Shown: positions 25,153 through 33,882 of the stretch, in pieces
Layout of the letters: each line of letters begins with the position of its first letter
Position numbering within the stretch: the stretch's first letter is position 1
The notes under the pieces: model-generated
What the model saw: the letters and a program-made list of their open reading frames with translations, nothing else
Told to the model about the DNA's origin: nothing
The model's database searches: none
NCBI GenBank assembly: GCA_004299705.1
Contig: SCQS01000054.1
Coordinates: 62,001-126,000 of the forward strand
From: Rhodanobacteraceae bacterium
GTDB lineage: Bacteria > Pseudomonadota > Gammaproteobacteria > Xanthomonadales > Rhodanobacteraceae
Length of the DNA stretch: 64,000 nt
Direction: 5' to 3'
Program-made: the position numbers and the translations under genes

Positions 25153-25671
25153 GAGAGCCTTTTCGATTTCCCACAGCGTGCGAAACAGTTCGCGTTGCGC
25201 GCGCGGCGGTTTGCCGGTCTCGCGTTCACGGCGCGCCTGGCGGATCAAAGCGCGCAGGTGCTGGTGGTCGATGCCGGGGTGCGCGGCGATGAATCCCGTG
25301 AGCGCGTCATCACCCTTGTCGCCCAGCAGGCTTTCGCGCAGGGATTCCACGCGATGCAGCGCTGCGGTTTCGCGCGCGCGGCTGGCCTTGTCGTGGGCGA
25401 GCGCGGCGCGCGCGGTGGCGAAATCCTCTTCGTCGTGCGCGCGCATCAGCTTGGCCAGGTGTGCGAGCTGGCGTTTGTGGGCGATGTGCGAAGGGGTACG
25501 TTGCAGCGTCGCGAGTTCGTCGCGTACGTCTTCCGGCAGTTCCAGCTTGTCCAGGCGCATTGCCGGCAGCCCGGACAATTGTTTTGCGAACACCAGCACG
25601 TCCAGCGCCTCGCGGCGGCGCGCGCTGCGGCTGGGGCGTTCGCTGTCGATGTCTTCTTCGGTGTCGTGCAT
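25132..25671 (-). CDS. yjgA: Ribosome-associated protein YjgA/DarP (DUF615)
   Basis: 179 aa. The protein opens with an acidic segment and a basic SRSARRREALDVL patch, then the DUF615 helical fold (LSGLPAMRLDKLELPEDVRDE and REALRRQ-like C-terminal helices). DarP binds the pre-50S particle and helps late large-subunit assembly. The start is the first ATG before the conserved SERPSRSARR block. The stop codon and final codons come from the adjacent ATCCGCG-type inverted repeat, so the C-terminus may differ from relatives by a few residues. It is nested between tldD and pmbA on the other strand. Confidence 0.92.
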   Translation of the reverse strand: MHDTEEDIDSERPSRSARRREALDVLVFAKQLSGLPAMRLDKLELPEDVRDELATLQRTPSHIAHKRQLAHLAKLMRAHDEEDFATARAALAHDKASRARETAALHRVESLRESLLGDKGDDALTGFIAAHPGIDHQHLRALIRQARRERETGKPPRAQRELFRTLWEIEKALDTDQRG

Positions 25672-25713
25672 GGCGGCGCCGGTCGATGGGTTTGATTTGA
25701 ACGGGAAACAGCA

Positions 25714-27081
25714 TTGAACACCAACATTGTGACAGCCGACGACAGTGCAGCGGAACTCGATCGCCTGGCCGAGCTTGCGGAAGACGTGATCCGCCGCGCG
25801 CGCGCGGCGGGCGCCTCGCAGGCGGATGTCGCGGCCAGCGTCAGCAGCGGACTCGCGGTCAACGTGCGTCTGGGCGAGGTGGAGACGGTCGAACGCAACC
25901 GCGACCGCGGCTTCGGCTTGACGGTGTACTTCGGCCAGCGCAAGGGCAGCGCATCCACTGCCGACCTGAAGCCGGCGTCGATCGAGGCGACCATCGCGCA
26001 GGCTTGCGCGATCGCGCGTTACACCGAACCCGATCCTTGCGCGGGCTTGGCTGACGCAGAGCTGATGCAGAAGGATTTCCCCGACCTCGACCTGTGGCAC
26101 CCGTGGCAGCTCGACGTCGATCGCGCGATCGAGATCGGGCGCGAAGTGGAAGCCGCAGGCCGCGCCAACACCGCGATCACCAATTCGGAAGGCGCCAGCG
26201 TGCAGGGCGGCGATGCGTTGGGCGTGTACGCCAATTCGCATGGTTTTGTCGGCCGCGAGCGCGGCACCCACCATTCGATTTCGTGTTCGTTGATCGCCGG
26301 AAAAGGCGATGCAATGCAGCGCGACGGTTGGTACGAGTACGTGCGCGACGCCAGGGGCTTCCCTGCGTTCGCCGCGATCGGCCGCAAGGCGGCTGAGCGC
26401 ACGCAGGCTCGACTGGATGCGCGCAGGTTGGCGACACGCGAATGCCCGGTGCTGTTCGCGCCTGAAGTGGCGCGTTCGCTGTGGGGACATTTGCTGGCGG
26501 CAGTCAGCGGCGGTTCGCTGTACCGCCGCGCGAGCTTCCTGCTCGATCACGCCGGCAAGACGGTGCTGCCGGCGTTCGTCGATATCGTGGAGAAACCTTT
26601 CCTGCCGGGCGGTCACGCTTCCGCCGCGTTCGATGGCGAGGGCGTGGCGACGCGCGAATCGTCCCTGGTCGAGCGCGGCGTGCTGCAACGCTACGTGCTG
26701 GGCAGTTATTCCGCGCGCAAGCTCGGGCTGCAGACGACCGGCAATGCGGGCGGCGTGCACAACCTCGTGGTCGCGCCGGGTTCGGTCGATGGGGCAGTGC
26801 CCGGTTTCGAGGCACTGTTGCGCAAGATGGGCACGGGCCTGCTGGTCACCGAACTGATCGGGCAGGGCGTATCCATCGTCACCGGCGATTATTCGCGCGG
26901 CGCGGCGGGCTTCTGGGTCGAGCACGGCAAGGTGGCGTATCCGGTGCAGGAAATCACCATCGCCGGCAACCTGCGTGACATTTTCATGGACGTGCAGGCG
27001 ATCGGTTCGGATGTCGACCCACGTTCCTCGATCCTCACCGGTTCGGTGCTGGTCGGGATGATGACCGTGGCGGGCGAATGA
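25714..27081 (+). CDS. pmbA: Metalloprotease subunit PmbA (TldE)
   Basis: 455 aa, starting at TTG; there is no in-frame ATG before the conserved domain. PmbA is the non-catalytic partner of TldD: it has the same fold but no HExxxH, as seen here. Conserved blocks include LGEVETVERNRDRGFGLTV, SLYRRASFLLD, GNAGGVHNLVV and SRGAAGFWVEHGKVAYPVQE. It is divergent from yjgA with a 42-bp gap. Together with tldD it should form the heterodimeric protease. Confidence 0.95.
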   Translation: MNTNIVTADDSAAELDRLAELAEDVIRRARAAGASQADVAASVSSGLAVNVRLGEVETVERNRDRGFGLTVYFGQRKGSASTADLKPASIEATIAQACAIARYTEPDPCAGLADAELMQKDFPDLDLWHPWQLDVDRAIEIGREVEAAGRANTAITNSEGASVQGGDALGVYANSHGFVGRERGTHHSISCSLIAGKGDAMQRDGWYEYVRDARGFPAFAAIGRKAAERTQARLDARRLATRECPVLFAPEVARSLWGHLLAAVSGGSLYRRASFLLDHAGKTVLPAFVDIVEKPFLPGGHASAAFDGEGVATRESSLVERGVLQRYVLGSYSARKLGLQTTGNAGGVHNLVVAPGSVDGAVPGFEALLRKMGTGLLVTELIGQGVSIVTGDYSRGAAGFWVEHGKVAYPVQEITIAGNLRDIFMDVQAIGSDVDPRSSILTGSVLVGMMTVAGE

Positions 27082-27172
27082 CGGCACGCGCCTGAACGGC
27101 CGGGGCCGCGCGGTCAACCGAAGCCGTCCACGCCGCGTTATCGCGTCTGTCTGCACGACGCGAGGCGGCTCC

Positions 27173-28660
27173 ATGGATGCATCCGGCAACGACATCACCG
27201 CGGCGGTCAATCGCTTCGGGCTGGGCGCGAAGCCCGGCGAGTTGGCACGCGTGCGTGATCCACGTGCGTGGCTGGATGCGCAGGTTGCACGTGGGCCCGA
27301 CGGCGGTGACGTTTTCACGGGATTGCCGAGCAGCCTGGATTACCTGCGCGAGGAAGCGCAACTCGCGCTGACGCGGCGCGCCATCAAGCAGCGTGACCGC
27401 CGCGCGTTCCTGTTCGGTCGCATGCAGGCCGCATCGGACGGCGGCAGCGCCAACACTGCGGTACTCAAGCAGGCGTTGCAACCCTATCGCAAGCAGGAAC
27501 GCACCAAGCTGCTGGCGGAAGCGGCGGCACGCTACCGCGTCGCCACCATCACCGACATGCCGTTCGTCGAACGGTTGGTGCATTTCTGGTCCAATCATTT
27601 CGCGGTGTCGGTGGACAAGGCGCCGGCGCGATTGCTGGCCGCGCCGCTGGAACGCGAGGCGATCCGCCCGCACGTGACCGGGCGCTTCGCCGACATGCTG
27701 CTGGCGGTGGAAACCCATCCGGCGATGCTGTTGTACCTCGACAACGTGCGCTCGGTGGGGCCGGACTCGCCGCTGGGCCGGCGCATCGCGATGCGCTTGG
27801 CGCGCAAGGGCGACCAGGACGAAGGCAAGGCCGGCGGGCTCAACGAAAACCTCGGCCGCGAGGCGATGGAGTTGCACACGGTTGGTGTCGACGGCGGCTA
27901 CACCCAGGCCGACGTCACCGAGTTCTCGCGCGCGCTGACTGGCTGGAGCATCCCGTTTCCGCGCGATTTCGCGAATGGCGGGCAACCGCAATCCGCATTC
28001 GTGTTTCGCGCCAACGCGCATGAGCCGGGACCGCGCCGCGTCATGGGCAGGACCTTCCCGGCGGGTGGTTTCGAGCAGGGCCGGGCGATCCTGGAATTTC
28101 TCGCACGCCAGCCTGCGACCGCAAGGCACCTGTCGTTGCAGCTTGCCCAGCATTTCGTGTCCGACGATCCGCCGCCTTCGCTGGTGGAGCGGATGGCGCG
28201 CAGTTACCTGCGGCACGATACCGACCTCGCGGCGGTCTATCACACGTTGATCGCGAGCCCGGAAGCTTGGGACGCAGGCGCGCGCAAATTCAAGACGCCA
28301 CAGGATTTCGTGATTTCATCCCTGCGCGCGGGGCAGATCGATCTCGGCAACAGGCCGCAGCCCGTACTTGCACTGTTGAGCAACCTCGGCGAGCCGATGT
28401 TCGATCCGCGTTCGCCGGCGGGATTCACCGACAACTCGGCCAACTGGATCGACGCGGATGGTTTGTGGAAACGCGTGCAGGCGGCGGAAGCGTTGTCGGC
28501 GCGCGTCGCACAAACCAACGCGCAGCCCCTGGCGTTCGCGCTGGACATCCTGGGTCCGCTGCTGGACGAGGACACCGCGCAGGCGATCCGGCGCGCCGAA
28601 TCGGCAAGGCAGGCGCACGCGACGCTGTTTGCCTGCCCGGCATTCCAGTGGAGGGTTTGA
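27173..28660 (+). CDS. DUF1800 protein
   Basis: 495 aa, all-helical in pattern. The DUF1800 family marks are AVNRFGLGAKPGEL near the N-terminus, HFWSNHFAVS, NENLGREAMELHTVGV, YTQADVTEFSRALTGW and the C-terminal FKTPQDFVISSLRA. There is no signal peptide. It is followed 2 bp later by a DUF1501 gene whose product has a twin-arginine signal. The DUF1800-DUF1501 pair is widespread but uncharacterised; a joint export or a secreted-enzyme role is only inference. It starts 91 bp after pmbA and may be an added module, since pmbA usually ends the syntenic block. Confidence 0.85.
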   Translation: MDASGNDITAAVNRFGLGAKPGELARVRDPRAWLDAQVARGPDGGDVFTGLPSSLDYLREEAQLALTRRAIKQRDRRAFLFGRMQAASDGGSANTAVLKQALQPYRKQERTKLLAEAAARYRVATITDMPFVERLVHFWSNHFAVSVDKAPARLLAAPLEREAIRPHVTGRFADMLLAVETHPAMLLYLDNVRSVGPDSPLGRRIAMRLARKGDQDEGKAGGLNENLGREAMELHTVGVDGGYTQADVTEFSRALTGWSIPFPRDFANGGQPQSAFVFRANAHEPGPRRVMGRTFPAGGFEQGRAILEFLARQPATARHLSLQLAQHFVSDDPPPSLVERMARSYLRHDTDLAAVYHTLIASPEAWDAGARKFKTPQDFVISSLRAGQIDLGNRPQPVLALLSNLGEPMFDPRSPAGFTDNSANWIDADGLWKRVQAAEALSARVAQTNAQPLAFALDILGPLLDEDTAQAIRRAESARQAHATLFACPAFQWRV

Positions 28661-28662
28661 GC

Positions 28663-29886
28663 GTGATCACGCGACGCCAATTTCTTGCCAACGCCGCGGT
28701 CGGCACCGCGACCTTGCTGGTCTGGCCGAAACTCACCTTCGCCGCGACTGGTTCCGACACGCGCTTCCTGTTCGTGCTGTTGCGCGGCGGCCTCGATGGG
28801 TTGGAATCGGTGCCGCCCTATGGCGATCCGGGTTATCAGGCCATCCGCGGCGCGCTGGCGTTGTCGCCGTCGGCGGCCAGGCCGGCGCACAGGTTGGACA
28901 ACGTGTTCGCGCTGCATCCTTCGTTCGATTACGCCGCGCAGTTGTACGCACAGGGCCAGTTCATGCCGGTGGTGGCGGCTGCGCCGCCGTACTGGGGGCG
29001 CTCGCATTTCCAGGCGCAGAACTGCGTGGAGAACGGCACTTCGAAACCCGACGGGGCGCAGACGGGTTGGTTGAACCGCTGCATCGCCTGCATGCCGGGT
29101 GTCGATGGTTTGGCGTGTGCTGCGGTTATGCCGTTGACCATGCGCGGCCCCGCGAAAGTGGAAACCTGGTCGCCGCCACTGCCGACCGAAGTCAATCCGA
29201 TCCTGTTGCAACGCCTGCAACCCTTGTACGCGGCGGACGCGCGATTGGCCGCGCCGTTCGCGCGCGCGATCGCGCAGCAGACCGATTCGCCGGTCCCGGA
29301 ATCGGGCACGGGGATGATGGCAAAAGGCGGGTCCGGCCAAAAGAAGCAAGGTGGCCTGCCGGTGATGATGGACGCGGCCGGTGGTTTCATGGGCAAGTCC
29401 GACGGGACGCGTGTCGCGTTCGTGGAAGACGACGGCTGGGATACGCACGCGAACGAGGCCGCGATTGTCACGCGCAAGATCGCCGAACTGGATGCGGGGC
29501 TGAAAGCATTTCGCCAGTCCATCGGCCCGATGTGGCAGCGCACGGTGCTGATCGTCGCCACCGAGTTCGGCCGCACCGCGCACATCAACGGCACCGGCGG
29601 CACCGATCACGGCACCGGCGGTTCGATGTTCCTCGCGGGCGGTGCGTTGCGCGGCGGGCATGTCACGGGCCGCTGGCCGGGCATCGGGTCCGGCGAGCTT
29701 TATCAAAACCGTGACGTGCATGCGACCACCGACTTCCGCTCGGTGTTCAAGGGCGTGCTGGCGACGCACCTTGGCGTGTCCGCATTAGCGTTGGAGTCGA
29801 GGGTTTTTCCCGGCAGCGCCGGTGCTGCGCCGATGGAAAATCTGGTGGATACGATGCGCGCGGAGCCTGATCGAACCCGCGCTTGA
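28663..29886 (+). CDS. DUF1501 protein with twin-arginine signal
   Basis: 407 aa. The GTG start at 28663 follows GGAGGG by 7 nt and gives ITRRQFLANAAVGTATLLV, a typical Tat signal with the RRxFL motif, cleaved near residue 26. The body matches the DUF1501 (alkaline-phosphatase-like fold) family: LFVLLRGGLDGLE, WGRSHFQAQNCVE, DDGWDTHANE, VATEFGRTAHINGTGGTDHG, which keep Asp/His residues suited to metal binding. This suggests a folded metalloenzyme exported to the periplasm. It overlaps no gene and is tightly coupled to the DUF1800 gene. The substrate is unknown. Confidence 0.87.
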   Translation: MITRRQFLANAAVGTATLLVWPKLTFAATGSDTRFLFVLLRGGLDGLESVPPYGDPGYQAIRGALALSPSAARPAHRLDNVFALHPSFDYAAQLYAQGQFMPVVAAAPPYWGRSHFQAQNCVENGTSKPDGAQTGWLNRCIACMPGVDGLACAAVMPLTMRGPAKVETWSPPLPTEVNPILLQRLQPLYAADARLAAPFARAIAQQTDSPVPESGTGMMAKGGSGQKKQGGLPVMMDAAGGFMGKSDGTRVAFVEDDGWDTHANEAAIVTRKIAELDAGLKAFRQSIGPMWQRTVLIVATEFGRTAHINGTGGTDHGTGGSMFLAGGALRGGHVTGRWPGIGSGELYQNRDVHATTDFRSVFKGVLATHLGVSALALESRVFPGSAGAAPMENLVDTMRAEPDRTRA

Positions 29887-29959
29887 CACGTAACTCCGGG
29901 TGGGGGAGAGTCGGGCCGCGGTCCGTCCCGTCCACCACTGTTTTCGAGGGAGAACAGCC

Positions 29960-30409
29960 ATGAGCGTTCCACCGGAATCCGTACCACCGCCGGCATCCTC
30001 GTCACCTGCCGGAACCCCGCCACCCCCTGCAGGCGCGCCGACCGCGGAAGAGCGGCAATGGGCGATGTTCGCGCACCTGTCGGCCCTGCTCGGAGCCTTC
30101 GTCACCGGATGGGTAGGTGGCTGGGGCTGGTTCCTTGGCCCCCTGATCATCTGGCTGGTCAAGAAAGACAGCATGCCATTCGTCAACGACCAGGCCAAGG
30201 AAGCTCTCAATTTCAACATCACCGTCGCGATCGTGTTCGTGATCCTGACCGTCATCGGGATCATGACGCTGGGACTGGGGTTCCTGTTCGCGGCGCCGCT
30301 GATGGTCATCATCGGCATCGCGGCCCTGGTGCTCATCATCATCGCCGCGGTCAAGGCCAACGAGGGCGTGGCGTACCGTTATCCGTTCACCCTGCGGCTG
30401 ATCAAATGA
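29960..30409 (+). CDS. DUF4870 membrane protein
   Basis: 149 aa. A Pro/Ser/Ala-rich cytoplasmic start of about 32 residues is followed by EERQWAMFAHLSALLGAF, a typical DUF4870 opening. Then come FVNDQAKEALNFN, three to four membrane helices and the closing NEGVAYRYPFTLRLIK. The ATG at 29960 has GAGGGAGA upstream. DUF4870 proteins are small inner-membrane proteins of unknown function. The gene is separated from DUF1501 by 73 bp and faces xseB. Confidence 0.85.
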   Translation: MSVPPESVPPPASSSPAGTPPPPAGAPTAEERQWAMFAHLSALLGAFVTGWVGGWGWFLGPLIIWLVKKDSMPFVNDQAKEALNFNITVAIVFVILTVIGIMTLGLGFLFAAPLMVIIGIAALVLIIIAAVKANEGVAYRYPFTLRLIK

Positions 30410-30506
30410 GTGCAGGATGCACTCATCCCGTGCAGCACAGGGACGTGCGGTGACACGGAATCCATGGTCGGGACGTCCGGCATTCCGGTGCGCGGATTCC
30501 GCTGCG

Positions 30507-30782
30507 TCAGGGTTCTTCGTCCTGCGCAAAGGGCTTTGCCGATTCTGGATGTTCGGGGTCAAGCAACAGCTTGACCCGTGCCTCGGCCTGTTCGAGTGCC
30601 GTCTGGCAGCCACGGAACAGCGCGATGCCGCGCTCGAAGGAGCGCAGGGATTCATCCAGGCTCAGTTCGCCGCCTTCCATCCTGGCGACCAGTGCTTCGA
30701 GTTCGGACAGCGATTGCTCGAATTGCGCGACAGGGGAAGTGTCGGATGCGCCGGCAGCGGGTTTCGCAGGGGACTTGGACAT
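30507..30782 (-). CDS. xseB: Exodeoxyribonuclease VII small subunit
   Basis: 91 aa. XseB binds the large subunit XseA to form exonuclease VII, which degrades single-stranded DNA. The family core is clear: [37 protein letters not shown] and [16 protein letters not shown]. Many gammaproteobacteria have ispA and dxs directly after xseB; here the next gene downstream is DUF4870 in the opposite orientation, so xseB stands alone. Confidence 0.93.
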   Translation of the reverse strand: MSKSPAKPAAGASDTSPVAQFEQSLSELEALVARMEGGELSLDESLRSFERGIALFRGCQTALEQAEARVKLLLDPEHPESAKPFAQDEEP

Positions 30783-31008
30783 GCGCGCAAACTAGCGCGG
30801 CGGCGGTTGCGAATCAATCCGGCCGTACTTCGCGGTGCTTGCAAGTTTTGGCGCGCGCAAGGAAAATTGCCGGCTCACTGAAGATTCAGTGGTGGTAGTT
30901 CGTCGAGCGCCTGCGCGAAGCCGATGGCATCGCGCGCGAGTCGAACCGGTGAGCCATGGAGGGCGAACGGAATTGTCACCAAGGATGGTTGCTGGCAGGG
31001 ATTGCTAT
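30783..31008. other. Non-coding gap upstream of the tRNA-His repeat array
   Basis: I see no gene here. The last 35 or so bases (from about 30976, CACCAAGGATGGTTGC) resemble the end of the tandem repeat unit that follows, so this is probably the ancestral sequence before the array. Confidence 0.4.
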
Positions 31009-31137
31009 CCGAAAAAGTTTCAGTGGTGGATGTAGCTCAGCTGTCGAACGCGAGCGTTTGCGACAGTCCAGTGGACTGTCGCGATGCGTGAGGAGGAGGC
31101 AGGGATGCCGACTGGCAAGAGCACCATGGATGGTTGT
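31009..31137 (+). repeat. tRNA-His-linked tandem repeat, unit 1 (129 bp)
   Basis: The unit begins CCGAAAAAGTTTCAGT and contains the first 19 nt of tRNA-His (31025-31043). Then come AACGCGAGCGTT and the perfect palindrome GCGACAGTCCA-G-TGGACTGTCGC (31060-31082). It ends ACCATGGATGGTTG. Unit 2 follows directly, and then the intact tRNA begins in the same context. Units 1 and 2 differ by only three inserted bases and scattered changes. Confidence 0.9.
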
Positions 31138-31269
31138 CCGAAAAAGTTTCAGTGGTGGATGTAGCTCAGCTGGTCGAACGCGAGCGTTTGCGACAGTCCA
31201 GTGGACTGTCGCGCGATGCGTGAGGAGGAGGCAGGGATGCCGACTGGCAAGAGCACCATGGATGGTTGC
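31138..31269 (+). repeat. tRNA-His-linked tandem repeat, unit 2 (132 bp)
   Basis: Same order as unit 1: shared lead-in, the first 20 nt of tRNA-His (31154-31173), the palindrome (31190-31212), GAGGAGGAGG, then the lead-out. The intact tRNA-His starts from a third copy of the lead-in at 31270. The tRNA parts lack anticodon and 3' half, so neither unit is a working tRNA gene. Confidence 0.9.
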
Positions 31270-31285
31270 CCGAAAAAGTTTCAGT

Positions 31286-31363
31286 GGTGGATGTAGCTCA
31301 GCTGGTTAGAGTCCCGGATTGTGATTCCGGTTGTCGTGGGTTCGAGTCCCATCATCCACCCCA
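31286..31363 (+). tRNA. tRNA-His (anticodon GTG)
   Basis: The cloverleaf is complete. Acceptor GTGGATG pairs with CATCCAC, with the extra G-1 opposite C73 that marks tRNA-His. The D stem is GCTC/GAGT, the anticodon stem CCGGA/TCCGG with GTG in the loop, and the T arm GTGGG/CCCAT. CCA is encoded. Its 5' end is duplicated twice upstream. Confidence 0.95.
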
Positions 31364-31387
31364 AATTTTGTACAATGCGAGGTTTGC

Positions 31388-31463
31388 GGGCCGTTAGCTC
31401 AGTTGGTAGAGCAGGAGACTCTTAATCTCTTGGTCGTAGGTTCGAGTCCTACACGGCCCACCA
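31388..31463 (+). tRNA. tRNA-Lys (anticodon CTT)
   Basis: Acceptor GGGCCGT pairs with ACGGCCC. The D stem is GCTC/GAGC, the anticodon loop CTCTTAA gives CTT, the T stem is GTAGG/CCTAC, and CCA is encoded. A TACAAT box 12 bp upstream (31371-31376) could be its -10 element. Confidence 0.96.
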
Positions 31464-31497
31464 TTCCACGCGGCGCACCCTTGGAGTCCGCGGCATC

Positions 31498-31582
31498 GCG
31501 AAAGTGGCGGAACTGGCAGACGCGCTGGATTTAGGTTCCAGTGGGGCAACCCGTGCGGGTTCGAGTCCCGCCTTTCGCACCA
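31498..31582 (+). tRNA. tRNA-Leu (anticodon TAG)
   Basis: Acceptor GCGAAAG pairs with CTTTCGC. The anticodon stem CTGGA/TCCAG frames TTTAGGT (anticodon TAG), a long variable arm marks a class II tRNA, and CCA is encoded. It lies 163 bp before tig. Confidence 0.95.
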
Positions 31583-31745
31583 CGGAGCTCTGAAGTCCCG
31601 GAATGACGGTTCTGGTTTTGATTTCCAGGGATGGTGATCCGACCGCATCGAATCCTTGGCTTCGCCGGGCATTGGCGGGGCGGCAGCAGTTACAGGCAAT
31701 CATCGCGTCGATGCGCGAGGCAGACATCGACCGTCAGGAGCAACC

Positions 31746-33053
31746 ATGCAAGTTTCCCTGGAAAACACCGGCAAGCTCGAACGCAAGCTGACCGTCAAGT
31801 TTCCCGCTGAACAATTCGAGTCGAAGGTTCGCCAGCGCATCACCGAGCTTGGTCGCAGCGTGCGCCTGAAGGGCTTCCGCCCCGGCAAGATCCCGGTCAA
31901 GGTGATCGAGCAGCGCTTCGGCGAGCAGGTGCGCGGCGAGGCTTTGTCGGACCTGATCGGCAGCACCTTCCGCGAAGCAGTGCAGCAGCAGAACCTGCAG
32001 CCGGTCGCCAATCCGAACATCGACACCGATGGCAAGCCGCAGGACGGTGAAATCGCCTACACGGCGACCTTCGAGGTGATGCCGGAGTTGCCGACGGTCG
32101 AAGTCGGCATCCTGAAGATCGATCGCCCGAAGGCCGAAGTAGGCGAGACCGACATCGACCAGATGATCGAAACCCTGCGCGTGCAGCGCCGCACCTTCCA
32201 GAAGACCGACCGCGCCGCCGCCGATGGCGACATGGTGATCGTCGACTATTCCGCGCAGGCGGACGGGTTCCGGCATCCGGCCGAAGGCCGCGAACGCGCC
32301 GCGACGGTGCTGGGCGGCAACACCGCGCTTGCGACATTCGATGGCGCGCTGAAGGGCCGCAAGGCGGGCGAGGATCTGGCTTTCGCGGCGGAATTTCCGC
32401 CGACCTTCCCGATTCCGCACCTGGCCGCCAAACAGGGCCAGGTCGAGCTGCGCATCGGTGAAGTCCAGGAACCGCACACGCCCGATGTGGACGCCACCTT
32501 CATCCGCAACTTCGGCATCGACGACGGTACGCTTGAAACGTTCCGCAAGGAAGTCCGTGCCAACCTCGAGCGCGAACTCGAAAACGCGCTGCGCGCGCGC
32601 CTGCGCAACGAAGTCGGCAGCAAGCTTGCCGCGACCTATGCCGATGTCGATGTTCCGAAGGCGCTGGAACGCGCCGAAGCCGAATCCATCGTGCGTACCG
32701 CGTTGCCGAACCTTTCCGGCGAACAGGCGATCCCGCCGGCCGCGCTGGAAGCCGCGCAACCGATCGCGCACCAGCGCGTGATCGCGGGGCTGCTGCTGCG
32801 CCAGATCGCGCAGGGCAACAACCTAAGGGTCGACAACCGCAAGGTGACCGAGCGCATCGCCAAGATCGCCTCGACCTACGAAGAGCCCGAGCAGGTCGTT
32901 GAACTCTATCGCGGCAACCCCCAGATGATGGACAACGTGCGCACCGCCGTACTCGAGGACCAGGTTTCGGAATGGGTGGCCGATCACGCCGACACCACCG
33001 ACGTGAACCTGAGTTTCGATGAGGTGATGCACCCGCAGAACACCGCGAATTGA
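31746..33053 (+). CDS. tig: Trigger factor
   Basis: 435 aa (E. coli 432). Trigger factor is the ribosome-bound chaperone that meets nascent chains at the exit tunnel. The ribosome-docking signature GFRPGKIP is present near residue 45, followed by the FKBP-type peptidyl-prolyl isomerase domain ([15 protein letters not shown] onwards) and the long helical C-terminal arms. AGGAG lies 6 nt before the ATG at 31746. An N-terminal extension running back to 31656 would cross the repeat-like spacer after tRNA-Leu and is rejected. The tig-clpP-clpX order is conserved. Confidence 0.97.
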   Translation: MQVSLENTGKLERKLTVKFPAEQFESKVRQRITELGRSVRLKGFRPGKIPVKVIEQRFGEQVRGEALSDLIGSTFREAVQQQNLQPVANPNIDTDGKPQDGEIAYTATFEVMPELPTVEVGILKIDRPKAEVGETDIDQMIETLRVQRRTFQKTDRAAADGDMVIVDYSAQADGFRHPAEGRERAATVLGGNTALATFDGALKGRKAGEDLAFAAEFPPTFPIPHLAAKQGQVELRIGEVQEPHTPDVDATFIRNFGIDDGTLETFRKEVRANLERELENALRARLRNEVGSKLAATYADVDVPKALERAEAESIVRTALPNLSGEQAIPPAALEAAQPIAHQRVIAGLLLRQIAQGNNLRVDNRKVTERIAKIASTYEEPEQVVELYRGNPQMMDNVRTAVLEDQVSEWVADHADTTDVNLSFDEVMHPQNTAN

Positions 33054-33091
33054 CGCAGCGCGGCCTCGGCCGCCGCCATCTGGAGAACACC

Positions 33092-33730
33092 ATGCAGCAG
33101 TCCGTCAGTCAGGAAACCCGCAGCCTTGGCCTGGTGCCGATCGTGGTCGAGCAGACCGCACGCGGCGAGCGTTCGTTCGACATCTATTCGCGCCTGCTGA
33201 AGGAACGCATCATCTTCCTGGTCGGCCCGATCGACGACAACGTCGCCAATCTGGTCGTGGCGCAGATGCTGTTCCTTGAATCCGAGAATCCCGAGAAGGA
33301 CATCCAGTTCTACATCAACAGCCCCGGCGGCGTGGTGTCGGCGGGACTCGCGATCTACGACACCATGCAGTTCGTCAAGCCCGACATCAGCACCATGTGC
33401 GTGGGGCAGGCCTGCAGCGCGGCCTCGCTGCTGTTGATGGCCGGCACCAAGGGCAAGCGCTACGCGTTGCCGAATTCGCGCATCATGATCCACCAGCCTT
33501 CCGGTGGCGCGCAGGGTCAGGCCACCGACATCGAGATCCACGCCCGCGAAATCCTGTACCTGCGGGGTCGCCTCAACGAGATCTACGCCCGGCACACCGG
33601 CAAGACCGTCGAGCAGGTCGCGCACGACATGGAACGCGACCGTTTCATGAGCGCGGGCGAGGCCCGTGACTACGGGTTGATCGATTCGGTATTCGAGCGG
33701 CGCGCCGACGAGTCGGTGAAATCGGCCTGA
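33092..33730 (+). CDS. clpP: ATP-dependent Clp protease proteolytic subunit
   Basis: 212 aa. ClpP forms a barrel of two heptamers that degrades proteins unfolded by ClpX or ClpA. The catalytic triad is Ser109 (GQACS), His134 (IHQPSGG) and Asp183 (MERDRFMS). The short N-terminal propeptide region precedes LVPIVVEQT, the usual maturation area. GGAG lies 8 nt before the ATG at 33092. The gene starts 38 bp after tig. The serine context reads GQACSAAS where most family members have GQAASMGA or similar. Confidence 0.97.
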   Translation: MQQSVSQETRSLGLVPIVVEQTARGERSFDIYSRLLKERIIFLVGPIDDNVANLVVAQMLFLESENPEKDIQFYINSPGGVVSAGLAIYDTMQFVKPDISTMCVGQACSAASLLLMAGTKGKRYALPNSRIMIHQPSGGAQGQATDIEIHAREILYLRGRLNEIYARHTGKTVEQVAHDMERDRFMSAGEARDYGLIDSVFERRADESVKSA

Positions 33731-33882
33731 AACATCCGGCGCAACTCCGCGATTTTTCGCCTGTTTTTACCGCCTTCTACCAGGATTGCCTGCCCCGGCC
33801 GGGTGGTCCGGCTGTGTTATGCTGCGGCACGAGTCGAGGCTTCCCACATGACTGATTGCATTACTGATCGACGGAGCATGAG

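Noticed and set aside
25132-27318. A long minus-strand frame of 728 codons ending as YjgA
   Set aside because: Only the last 179 residues are YjgA; the rest is antisense to pmbA.
30956-31309. A plus-strand frame of 117 codons through the tRNA-His array
   Set aside because: It translates repeated tRNA and palindrome sequence and ends in the tRNA gene; the repetition is of DNA, not of a protein domain.
31009-31363. A CRISPR array
   Set aside because: Repeats are about 130 bp, directly adjacent and without unique spacers, and no cas gene is present.
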